Origin: a virus
Length of the DNA stretch: 37,111 bases
Virus record (IMG/VR): IMGVR_UViG_3300035692_000011
Coordinates: 1 to 37,111 of that record
Strand: one strand, 5' to 3'
A model generated the notes under the pieces. That model searched no databases, was not told the DNA's origin, and saw nothing but the letters and a program-made list of their open reading frames with translations. Of the stretch, positions 29,196-36,841 are shown piece by piece (position 1 is the stretch's first letter; each line of letters opens with the position of its first letter). Both the position numbers and the translations under genes were made by a program.

Positions 29196-31973
29196 ATGGC
29201 ATATAAAAGAATTAGTCCCCAACCTGTTGTTGAAGGAGGCACGGGTGATCAAACATTTACTCCTTATGCAGTCATAACTGGTGGTACAACAGGGGCAGGC
29301 GCTTTACAAAATGTTGTGGGTGTCGGCACTTCAGGACAGGTTTTAACATCTGCAGGAGCTGCGGCTTTGCCTGCGTGGCAAACTTTGCCTGGCTCTTCAA
29401 TCACCATCACTGGTGATACTGGTGGTCCCTTAACCAGTGGATCATTTACCTTTACGGGTGGCACTAGTGGATTAACTTTTGTTGGAGCAGGCTCAACAGA
29501 AACGCTTACTATAACAACGGTAAATTTGCCTGATACAACGTCTTCTTCCGTAGGTATTATAAAATGGGGCGGCCTACCAATCATTCATGTTTACGGCGGA
29601 GTATCAGATGGGAATTTCTTTGCTGGACGCTCCTCTGGTAATTTTACTCTTACTCCAGGAGTCTCTATTGAGAATACCGGTGTTGGAACCAGTACATTAC
29701 TGAGATTAACGACTGGCCTTCAAAATACAGCAGTCGGGTATTTATCTTTGAATCATGTTACTACTGGTAATCAAAATACAGCAGTGGGTACATCATCTTT
29801 GACAAATGCTACGACAGGATCTCAAAATATTGCAATAGGTGAGTCGGCCTTATCAAATCTTACTACTGGTTCAACTAATATAGCGATAGGAACTAATGCT
29901 GGATCTGCATATAATAGTTCTGAATCTGGAAATATATCTATTGGAAATAGCGTCGCTGGAACCGGTGGAGAATCAAATGTATTGAGAATAGGAGGCGTAA
30001 CTCTATCATATGTTGCAGGGGTTTACGGCGTAACTGCTACAACTACTACTAGCGGAGTAGTTGTAGTTTCTAGTGACGATCAATTTAGTTATGTTGCTAC
30101 CGGAACTTCCGGAAGAGTTTTAACTTCAAATGGTGCTACCTCATTACCTTCTTTCCAAGCTCTTCCTGCAAGTTCGATCTCAATAACAGGAAATACCGGC
30201 GGAGCTCTTGTTGGTAGTGCATTTACCTTCTCGGGTGGAACGACTGGACTTTCCTTCGGAGGAGCTGGAACCACTGAGACTCTAACCTTTGCGGGGATTA
30301 CTGCTAATGCTGGCGTGGTGAATCTTGGCACTGATGCGACCGATAATACAATTAATATTGGTACTACTGCAAGTGCTGGAAGGACTCTTAATGTTGGTAA
30401 CACTACAGGAACGAGCGGTATAGTTGAACGCGTAGGAACTGGAAATTTTTCTCTCGACGGCGTTGGTGGATCGACCTATACTATCGGTTCAAGTACGACA
30501 ACAGGTACTATAACAATTGGTGGTGCCTCGCAAAGTGGTGCTATTTCTATAGGGCAATCGAATAATACTATATTCTTAAATTCTAGCTCTAATGCTGCTT
30601 CCATACGCATAGGATACAATCAAACTGGAGGTAGTATTTTCCTTGGTCATAATATGACTACAGGGACTATAGAAATTGGAAGCACCGCAGCGCAAACAGG
30701 AACTATTAGCATAGCTCCTGGAACTGGTGCTCAAACTATAAATATAGCTGCTGCAGGAACTGGTGTTAAGACCGTTCATATTGCTGACGGAGCAGTTGCT
30801 AATATAGTTACTATCGGTTCTACAACCGGTGCTGCATCACTCACTCTTAATTCTGGTAGTGCGGGGATCGTAGCAACCGGTGTCGCGAGTGTTGCCGTCG
30901 CTAATAAAAACTATGTAACCATTAATACTTCTACTGGGGCCCTTGGATCCGATGCCGGCCCTGCAAGTAGCATAACTATTACTGGCGATACGGGCGGTGG
31001 CCTGACTGGAAGTTCGTTTACCTTTACTGGCGGCACAACGGGACTTTCTTTTGGTGGTGCTGGCTCAACCGAGACTTTAACTTTTGCAGGTATTACTGCT
31101 AATGGCGGAACGGTTTCATTGGCAACAGATGCGACAACATCGACTATAAATATCGGTACTGGCGCTGGCGTGAAAACTTCTACATTTGGAAGCACAAACT
31201 CTACGTCGGCTACTACTGTTCAATCAGGTTCTGGGGCTCTCAATGTTACTTCAACTAATGGTGCTTTAACCATAAATTCGGGAACTGGAACACTTGCATT
31301 AAGTAATGATGCATCAGCTACCACAGTAAATTTAGGAACTGGTGCTGCAGCGAAGACAGTTACTCTTGGTAGTACTAATACAACATCTACTACAACCCTA
31401 CAAGCAGGAAGTGGTGGTGTTAAATTAGGTGCTGTTGCTGAAGGCGCTTTAGTAACATCGAGCACGAGTGTTATTTCGACGGTTACTGGAACTGCTGGGT
31501 TTGTTTTGACTGCAAATGCAGCTGGTACGGCCCCAAGTTTTCAGGCTGCTTCAGTTGGAGGTATTTTAACTGCTACTGTTACCTTGACATCAGCGCAAAT
31601 TAAAGCACTTCAGACAACACCGATTACATTAGTGGCGTCTCCCGGTGTTGGTAACTGGGTTTGTCCTATTACCATTAGTTCTTCTTTTGCTTACGGTGGA
31701 AGCAATGCATTTACTGCTGGTTCAAGTCAGACTATAAATGCAAACTATGGAGGTACTGTTAATGGTAACTGGGGAGTTTTATTGCCTAACTCCCTTCTTG
31801 TAAATACGATAAACTCAATTGTTGATGCAACGGGTGGTGTAACTACTAACGCTAATAACATTACTAATCTAGCGCTAACTGCCTACAATCCAACCGGTGT
31901 TGCAATAACAGGAAATGCAGCAAATAATAATACCCTTAAAATAAATGTAATGTATCGTATCCTATCATTATAA
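29196..31973 (+). CDS. Giant modular tail fibre (925 aa) with YadA-like repeats
   Basis: The N-terminus (MAYKRISPQPVVEGGTGDQT, then ALQNVVGVGTSGQVLTSAG) is followed by a module SITITGDTGGPLTSGSFTFT. That module recurs near residues 328 (SISITGNTGGALVGSAFTFS) and 588 (SITITGDTGGGLTGSSFTFT). YadA-type repeats lie at about 170-240 (TGLQNTAVGYLSLNHVTTGN). Short beta repeats (G-x-I-x-I-G, TINIG, TVNLGTGA) fill 370-760. The final 130 residues form a distinct tip with LTSAQIKALQTTPITLVASP. AGGAGA precedes the ATG. It is the longest gene of the genome and probably a long trimeric stalk with a receptor-binding end. Confidence 0.75.
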   Translation: MAYKRISPQPVVEGGTGDQTFTPYAVITGGTTGAGALQNVVGVGTSGQVLTSAGAAALPAWQTLPGSSITITGDTGGPLTSGSFTFTGGTSGLTFVGAGSTETLTITTVNLPDTTSSSVGIIKWGGLPIIHVYGGVSDGNFFAGRSSGNFTLTPGVSIENTGVGTSTLLRLTTGLQNTAVGYLSLNHVTTGNQNTAVGTSSLTNATTGSQNIAIGESALSNLTTGSTNIAIGTNAGSAYNSSESGNISIGNSVAGTGGESNVLRIGGVTLSYVAGVYGVTATTTTSGVVVVSSDDQFSYVATGTSGRVLTSNGATSLPSFQALPASSISITGNTGGALVGSAFTFSGGTTGLSFGGAGTTETLTFAGITANAGVVNLGTDATDNTINIGTTASAGRTLNVGNTTGTSGIVERVGTGNFSLDGVGGSTYTIGSSTTTGTITIGGASQSGAISIGQSNNTIFLNSSSNAASIRIGYNQTGGSIFLGHNMTTGTIEIGSTAAQTGTISIAPGTGAQTINIAAAGTGVKTVHIADGAVANIVTIGSTTGAASLTLNSGSAGIVATGVASVAVANKNYVTINTSTGALGSDAGPASSITITGDTGGGLTGSSFTFTGGTTGLSFGGAGSTETLTFAGITANGGTVSLATDATTSTINIGTGAGVKTSTFGSTNSTSATTVQSGSGALNVTSTNGALTINSGTGTLALSNDASATTVNLGTGAAAKTVTLGSTNTTSTTTLQAGSGGVKLGAVAEGALVTSSTSVISTVTGTAGFVLTANAAGTAPSFQAASVGGILTATVTLTSAQIKALQTTPITLVASPGVGNWVCPITISSSFAYGGSNAFTAGSSQTINANYGGTVNGNWGVLLPNSLLVNTINSIVDATGGVTTNANNITNLALTAYNPTGVAITGNAANNNTLKINVMYRILSL

Positions 31974-31982
31974 GGAGATATT

Positions 31983-33179
31983 ATGGCGAAAATTGATCAG
32001 CGATTAAATGGCCTTAATCCACTCTCCTATTTAGGATTTGATGCAGCGCAGCCTTCTGAAATTATTATACGCAACCGTGATCCGTTAACGAGTGACTATC
32101 GTAACGTCTACCTAGGGAATTGGTGGCTTAATACAGCCACCAACGACCTATTCTATTTAGCATCACTTCGTAATAGCATGGCTTCATGGATTAATATTTC
32201 ATCAGGAGGAAGCGGTATTTTAACGCTTACTGCTAATTCTGGTGGCCCCGTAAGTCCTACGGCTGGTAATATTAATATTGTGGGTGATGGGGCGACGATC
32301 CGAGTCGATGGATTTCCAGGTACTTCTTCACTCATCGTTTCTGCTTTAGGAACCGGGATGATCAGTTCATTAACGGGAAACACAGGAGGCCCAGTATTTC
32401 CTACTGCAGGGAATATTAACTTAGTTGGGAGCGGCCCTATTTCGGTTGCTGGTAATCCAGGGACTTCGACGCTCACTATCAGCCAATCCGGAACAGTTGC
32501 CGATTCATTTCCTACCGATGCGGGTACTGCAGTTCCTGCCGCTGGTATCTTAAATGTGATTGGATCAAACGGATTGAGTACCACAGGATCCAGTAATACG
32601 GTAACTATCGTTGGTGGCGGTAGTTTAGCTAAAAGCTTTATAACAAGCCCACCTACCGGAACAGCTGTACCTGCCGCCGGAGTTTTAACCTTTGCAGCAG
32701 GGGCGGCAACCACTATCACAGCTGCCGGAAGTACCATCAGTGTGGGAAGCAGCGCTGGTGGCGTAGTCCCTTCATATAGTACTGGCACCTTTGTTCCTGC
32801 TTTATCAGTTGCTGGGAATAGAACTGGGTTCACGTATTCAAAGCAACTCGGCGTATATACGCAGATCGGTTCTTTGGTGTATGTGCAGATGGATATCGAA
32901 TTGACCGCCATTCCTGCAGGCGTGGGTAATATTTTTGTCGAAGATCTACCATTCACCGTCAAGAATGGGTTGTCTACTCATCAGGATAGTACAAAGCTTA
33001 ATATCCTCACGACGGTTAATGTGGCAAGTGGTATATTTCTCTATGTACGATTTGTTCCTGCAACGACGACAGGGCAATTCATTTATGGATCTATGCAAAC
33101 TACATCGGGTGGTAATATAATAACGACTAACCTCAAGAGTACTACGGCTTTCACGGTGTGTGGCAGCTATTTTAAGTAA
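31983..33179 (+). CDS. Tail fibre paralogue 1 of 3
   Basis: This is a 398-aa protein. Its head (about residues 5-75: DQRLNGLNPLSYLGFDAAQP, RDPLTSDYRNVYLGNWWLNT, then SWINISSG) is shared with the two following genes. A stalk of repeated modules follows: SGGPVSPTAGNINIVGDGAT, TGGPVFPTAGNINLVGSGPI, then GTAVPAAGILNVIGSNGLST. The last 130 residues (STGTFVPALSVAGNRTGFTY, GVYTQIGSLVYVQMDIELTA) form a divergent tip related to beta-rich fibre ends. AAGGAGA precedes the ATG. The three tandem paralogues probably attach to one virion site and differ in ligand. Confidence 0.75.
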   Translation: MAKIDQRLNGLNPLSYLGFDAAQPSEIIIRNRDPLTSDYRNVYLGNWWLNTATNDLFYLASLRNSMASWINISSGGSGILTLTANSGGPVSPTAGNINIVGDGATIRVDGFPGTSSLIVSALGTGMISSLTGNTGGPVFPTAGNINLVGSGPISVAGNPGTSTLTISQSGTVADSFPTDAGTAVPAAGILNVIGSNGLSTTGSSNTVTIVGGGSLAKSFITSPPTGTAVPAAGVLTFAAGAATTITAAGSTISVGSSAGGVVPSYSTGTFVPALSVAGNRTGFTYSKQLGVYTQIGSLVYVQMDIELTAIPAGVGNIFVEDLPFTVKNGLSTHQDSTKLNILTTVNVASGIFLYVRFVPATTTGQFIYGSMQTTSGGNIITTNLKSTTAFTVCGSYFK

Positions 33180-33196
33180 AATAAGGAGAAGTTCGT

Positions 33197-34390
33197 ATGT
33201 CTCGAGTTAATCAGCGATTAAATGGTCTGACCCCGTTATCATATCTGGGTGTTAATGCATATGAACCAAACGATTTTATTGTAGATCGTAGGGATCCTCT
33301 TACGAGCGATTTTAATAACTTTTATCTGGGAACCTGGTGGCTTAATTCTTCTACAAGCAGTCTATTTTATCTCGCTGCTCTTGCTGATGGATCAGCTACA
33401 TGGATCAACATCTCATCATCAAGCGGTGCGGTACAGACATTAACTGCTGATACTGGTGGCCCAGTAAGTCCTACGGCAGGCAATATCAATGTGGTGGGTG
33501 ATGGTACTACCATAGATATTGTTGGGACGCCTGGCACGAGTACTTTAACGATATCAGCGATAAACTTAACGCCGACTGAGACATTAACAGGAAACAGTGG
33601 AGGACCTGTCTCTCCCACTGCAGGTAATATTAATATCGTAGGAGCTGGACCACTTACCGTTACCGGTAATCCAGGGACTTCTACATTAACCATCAATCAA
33701 TCAGGCTCAGTTTCAACATCATTTGTTACTCAGTCAGGAACGGCAGTTCCTTCAGCAGGCGCGTTAACCATTCATGGAACCAATGGCATAACTACCAGTG
33801 GAGCTGGATCGACCGTCACTATTAGTGCGGCAAGCACGGTTGCTGAACATTTTGTAACAAGCCCCGCTACCGGTACCGCGACACCAGCTGCCGGTGTTTT
33901 AACATTAGCCGCTGGGAGTGGCGCTACCATCGTAGCTGGGGGCAGCACCGTGACTATTACTATGGCTGGTGGAGGTACGAGTTATTCTGAAGGGACATGG
34001 GTTCCAACATTAACATTCGGTGGTTCTCCTGCAACTCTTAGCCGTGCTTTTGGGTATTATGTTCAAATTGGTAACATTGTATATATCCAATTTGATGTAG
34101 CGGTGTCTTCGGTGCCAGTTAGTGCAAGTGGTGCAGCACTGTCATTACCATTTGCTCATGCTGCGATGCCTGCTGGATTTTTTATGGGTACTGCTCAAAT
34201 GACATTTTCTTCACCATTTTCTAACGTATATCCCGTTGATTATCGTCCCTGTTGGTCTGTTATGACATCTGCTAGTTCAAGCTCTTCTCTCTTAATTGCA
34301 TATGAACCAGGCCAAAATCATATATTCCCTATACCATCAAGTTTCACGGCAACAACAGCGTTCACTGGATGTGCGGTTTATTTTATTTGA
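33197..34390 (+). CDS. Tail fibre paralogue 2 of 3
   Basis: This is a 397-aa protein. The head (NQRLNGLTPLSYLGVNAYEP, RRDPLTSDFNNFYLGTWWLN, ATWINISSS) and stalk (TGGPVSPTAGNINVVGDGTT, SGGPVSPTAGNINIVGAGPL, GTAVPSAGALTIHGTNGITT) match the neighbouring paralogues. The tip (SEGTWVPTLTFGGSPATLSR, FGYYVQIGNIVYIQFDVAVS) diverges strongly after the conserved WVPTL start. AAGGAGAAG precedes the ATG. The shared head and variable end fit tandem duplication followed by diversification of receptor binding (inference). Confidence 0.75.
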   Translation: MSRVNQRLNGLTPLSYLGVNAYEPNDFIVDRRDPLTSDFNNFYLGTWWLNSSTSSLFYLAALADGSATWINISSSSGAVQTLTADTGGPVSPTAGNINVVGDGTTIDIVGTPGTSTLTISAINLTPTETLTGNSGGPVSPTAGNINIVGAGPLTVTGNPGTSTLTINQSGSVSTSFVTQSGTAVPSAGALTIHGTNGITTSGAGSTVTISAASTVAEHFVTSPATGTATPAAGVLTLAAGSGATIVAGGSTVTITMAGGGTSYSEGTWVPTLTFGGSPATLSRAFGYYVQIGNIVYIQFDVAVSSVPVSASGAALSLPFAHAAMPAGFFMGTAQMTFSSPFSNVYPVDYRPCWSVMTSASSSSSLLIAYEPGQNHIFPIPSSFTATTAFTGCAVYFI

Positions 34391-34399
34391 GGAACTATT

Positions 34400-35626
34400 A
34401 TGACTATCAAGAATCAAAATCAGCGACTTAATGGATTCACTCCCTTATCATACATTGGAAGCAATCCAGTTCAGCCCCCGAATTTCACCATGGATGATGT
34501 CTCTCCTACAGTTGATGACTCTCGAGGATTTAATCTCGGCGATTGGTGGCTTAACACTTCTGATAATTCAATCTGGTATCTCGCTGCCTCTAACGGGTTA
34601 ACTGCCACCTGGATACAAGTAACGGGATCAGGAACTGGCCTTACTCAATTAACTGGTGATACGGGAGGTCCTGTATTCCCATTGGGGGGGAACATTAACA
34701 TCTTAGGTGACGGAATGCTCATCTCTATTGCAGGAAATCCAGGCACTTCTACATTGACCGTAAGCTCAGCACAAGGCGGTTTTAACCTTTCACTTACCGG
34801 TAATAGCGGTGGTGCCGTAGGTCCTACCGCAGGAAACATAAATGTTGTCGGTTCGGGCAATATCTCTGTCACTGATAATCCAGGTACTTCTACTCTTACC
34901 ATAAACGAATCGGGCTCTGTTGCCATTCAATATAACACTCAAGTAGGAAACGCCGTTCCTATCGCTGGTGTATTGAATGTTGTCGGATCTAATCAAGTAT
35001 CTACGAGTGGTGCAGGATCTACAGTCACTGTGACTGGTGGATCAGCTCTTGCTCAAAGCTTTATAACTTCTCCGCCTACCGGTACTGCAGTTCCTTCTGC
35101 TAATACGATTACCTTTGCAGGTATTAATGGTACCACTATATCTGCTGGTGGTAGCACAGTGACCTTTACGAGCAGTGGTGCATTGCCTGTCTTTTCTACG
35201 GGTAGCTTTACTCCTTTTATGGCTTTTGGCGGATCTACTGCGGGCATAGGATATGCAGCACGTGGAGGAAAATACACGCGTATGGGTAATTTAGTTTCTT
35301 TTCAGATATGGATTGGTCTTAATACTGCAGTACCAGCTGGTACTGCTTCAATTGGAGGGCTTCCCTTTACCGTGTCGAATGCATATGGTTCCTTCTTTAT
35401 GGAGACATCTGTATTTGGCGCTTTCGATTATGCTCCTACTACCGTTAATAATCCTTATTATTTATGGGGAAGATTTAATCCTGGTACTACGACCATGACG
35501 ATATATAAGCAGAATCTCAATCTCTCTTCATCAAATGCAACGACTGCTGCTCAGGTGGATTTTAATGCATCGATTGTCCCTCAGTTCTGTCCCTTTTTTA
35601 ACGTACAAGGATTTTACTTCGTTTAA
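34400..35626 (+). CDS. Tail fibre paralogue 3 of 3
   Basis: This is a 408-aa protein. The head is shared (NQRLNGFTPLSYIGSNPVQP, NLGDWWLNTSDNSIWYLAAS) but more diverged than in the other two. Stalk modules are TGGPVFPLGGNINILGDGML, SGGAVGPTAGNINVVGSGNI and GNAVPIAGVLNVVGSNQVST. The tip (STGSFTPFMAFGGSTAGIGY, GKYTRMGNLVSFQIWIGLNT) has the same start but its own ending. The ribosome site is GAGGAAC. It is the last fibre gene before a tiny membrane protein and the convergent early operon. Confidence 0.75.
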   Translation: MTIKNQNQRLNGFTPLSYIGSNPVQPPNFTMDDVSPTVDDSRGFNLGDWWLNTSDNSIWYLAASNGLTATWIQVTGSGTGLTQLTGDTGGPVFPLGGNINILGDGMLISIAGNPGTSTLTVSSAQGGFNLSLTGNSGGAVGPTAGNINVVGSGNISVTDNPGTSTLTINESGSVAIQYNTQVGNAVPIAGVLNVVGSNQVSTSGAGSTVTVTGGSALAQSFITSPPTGTAVPSANTITFAGINGTTISAGGSTVTFTSSGALPVFSTGSFTPFMAFGGSTAGIGYAARGGKYTRMGNLVSFQIWIGLNTAVPAGTASIGGLPFTVSNAYGSFFMETSVFGAFDYAPTTVNNPYYLWGRFNPGTTTMTIYKQNLNLSSSNATTAAQVDFNASIVPQFCPFFNVQGFYFV

Positions 35627-35639
35627 CACTGGAGGAACT

Positions 35640-35765
35640 ATGAATAATTGGCCAGTAATTTTTGCAGTATGGCTCTTTATGGCAGGGATTTCTTTAGGAG
35701 GATTATTCTTTAAAGTGCATCGTAACATCACAGGAAACAGAATCTTAACGCATTCAAGATATTAA
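35640..35765 (+). CDS. Tiny single-span membrane protein, 41 aa
   Basis: ATG 35640 has an excellent GGAGG site 5 nt upstream, 13 nt after the last fibre gene. Residues 4-24 (WPVIFAVWLFMAGISLGGLF) are a membrane segment, followed by a short basic tail (KVHRNITGNRILTHSRY). A longer frame from 35535 in another phase of the fibre gene is rejected. It could be a holin-like or envelope protein at the end of the late transcript. No family is recognised. Confidence 0.6.
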   Translation: MNNWPVIFAVWLFMAGISLGGLFFKVHRNITGNRILTHSRY

Positions 35766-35794
35766 AAATGCCCATGGATATTAGTTCATGGGCA
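35764..35794 (-). terminator. Intrinsic terminator of the leftward ERF operon
   Basis: TGCCCATG (35769-35776) pairs with CATGGGCA (35787-35794). Reading leftward the stem is followed by TTTTT (35768-35764). It therefore ends transcription from the ERF operon and lies just after the last rightward gene. Confidence 0.75.
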
Positions 35795-35799
35795 CCTGC

Positions 35800-35862
35800 A
35801 GTGTATAGACCATTAGCTTCATAAAAGACTAATTAACCATACACTACTATTATGCCATAATA
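35800..35862. repeat. Nested palindromes at the convergent junction
   Basis: AGTGTAT (35800-35806) pairs with ATACACT (35839-35845), and inside it ATTAG (35812-35816) pairs with CTAAT (35829-35833). The separate palindrome TATTATG-C-CATAATA follows at 35848-35862. They lie between the converging late and early transcripts and may help stop rightward transcription. The remaining bases to 35898 are AT-rich with no feature seen. Confidence 0.45.
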
Positions 35863-35898
35863 ATACTGTTTAATCAATAATGTAATATTAAATATTTA

Positions 35899-36132
35899 TT
35901 AATCTTTCTTATTGTAAACACCTATAATGCTGAGCCATCCAGGAGGGAATTCTCCTTTGATGAAATAGTGTTCTATGATATCACCAGCGCGTACCCAATG
36001 TGGCTTGCTTTCATCCTTGCTGGTTTGTATCCAAACCTGAGTGCCTTTATCCTTTTCTGCTATCCATACCGTGGCATATTCCTCGCATGATGAAAGATTA
36101 GTCGGAGTCGTATACTTATGGATCGTTTTCAT
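35899..36132 (-). CDS. Hypothetical 77-aa protein at the end of the ERF operon
   Basis: The start at 36130-36132 is preferred because AAAGGA lies 6 nt upstream; the ATG at 36136-36138 directly abuts that site. It overlaps the ERF-B stop by one base (TAATG), so translation is coupled. The protein is small and mixed alpha/beta (ATVWIAEKDKGTQVWIQTSK, then HWVRAGDIIEHYFIKGEFPP) and has no recognised family. The position after two annealing proteins suggests a DNA-metabolism accessory, which remains inference. Confidence 0.6.
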   Translation of the reverse strand: MKTIHKYTTPTNLSSCEEYATVWIAEKDKGTQVWIQTSKDESKPHWVRAGDIIEHYFIKGEFPPGWLSIIGVYNKKD

Positions 36133-36839
36133 TACCATTCCTTTCTTGGAGAGTTCATCAGGGCTAATTTCTGCTTTCTTATATTCTGCATTTGGGAAGC
36201 ATACTTTGCTTTTGGCATATCGGAAAGATTTTGTATCTCTAATGCCTTCTTTAAGCTCTCGGTCATGATAGGATAATCTTGTAGCTCATAGTGTAGCTCA
36301 TCCAGTTGTTCTCGTGTTATCTTTTCAGTAAATACTCCTTGATCAATATGTGCCGGTTTGGGATCACCTGCCAACGAGCGACGGGACTCGTTATTGTATT
36401 GAGTTTCAGAAGCATCAGCATCATCATTGTCTTCAGGATCGTTATTGGCTACCACACCAAGCATGCATTGCGCTACCTGTCTTTTTAAGTACGCAAGCGA
36501 TTCACCAAACCGTTGGTTATCTGACTTAGCACCAGTATAACCAGGCACAATGAGTCTACTTTTGCAGATTATCTCCTGGCCACTGGCATGCCCTAATGTG
36601 GAATAGAGGAACGTGGTCCCATCCTCATCGCGAGGTTCTTGGATGAAGACGAGACCATTGTTTGCCAAAGCTTTATTAGTCGCCTTTTGTATCAAATCCA
36701 AATCAGCATATACCTGCTTATTAAAGGAATTTACTCGATTGAAAGTTACATTACGATACTCAAGTTTTGCCTTAGCGAGTGCTCCATATAACTTATCTCT
36801 CTTCCCCGATGCTTCTTCTGACTTATCTCGTTCTTCCAT
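36132..36839 (-). CDS. ERF-family single-strand annealing protein B
   Basis: This is a 235-aa protein. Core ERF pattern: LYGALAKAKLEYRNVTFNRV, VYADLDLIQKATNKALANNG, GTTFLYSTLGHASGQEIICK and SDNQRFGESLAYLKRQVAQC followed by MLGVVANNDPEDNDDAD. Such proteins anneal single strands in phage recombination, often with an exonuclease or SSB, neither of which is seen here. It starts 2 nt after the stop of ERF-A, a second ERF protein with the same order of motifs (GSAMTYLKRY, then an acidic DDDGD run). The C-terminal third is unique, basic and helical. AGAACGAGA rather than a strong ribosome site precedes the ATG, so coupling to ERF-A is likely. Confidence 0.85.
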   Translation of the reverse strand: MEERDKSEEASGKRDKLYGALAKAKLEYRNVTFNRVNSFNKQVYADLDLIQKATNKALANNGLVFIQEPRDEDGTTFLYSTLGHASGQEIICKSRLIVPGYTGAKSDNQRFGESLAYLKRQVAQCMLGVVANNDPEDNDDADASETQYNNESRRSLAGDPKPAHIDQGVFTEKITREQLDELHYELQDYPIMTESLKKALEIQNLSDMPKAKYASQMQNIRKQKLALMNSPRKEW

Positions 36840-36841
36840 AG

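Noticed and set aside
32153-32962. Long antisense frame (269 aa) and several similar ones opposite the fibre genes (28091-28765, 30089-31465, 33367-33696, 34645-34926)
   Set aside because: They mirror Gly/Thr/Ser-rich repeat codons of the fibre genes, are Pro/Val-rich without folds, and lack ribosome sites.
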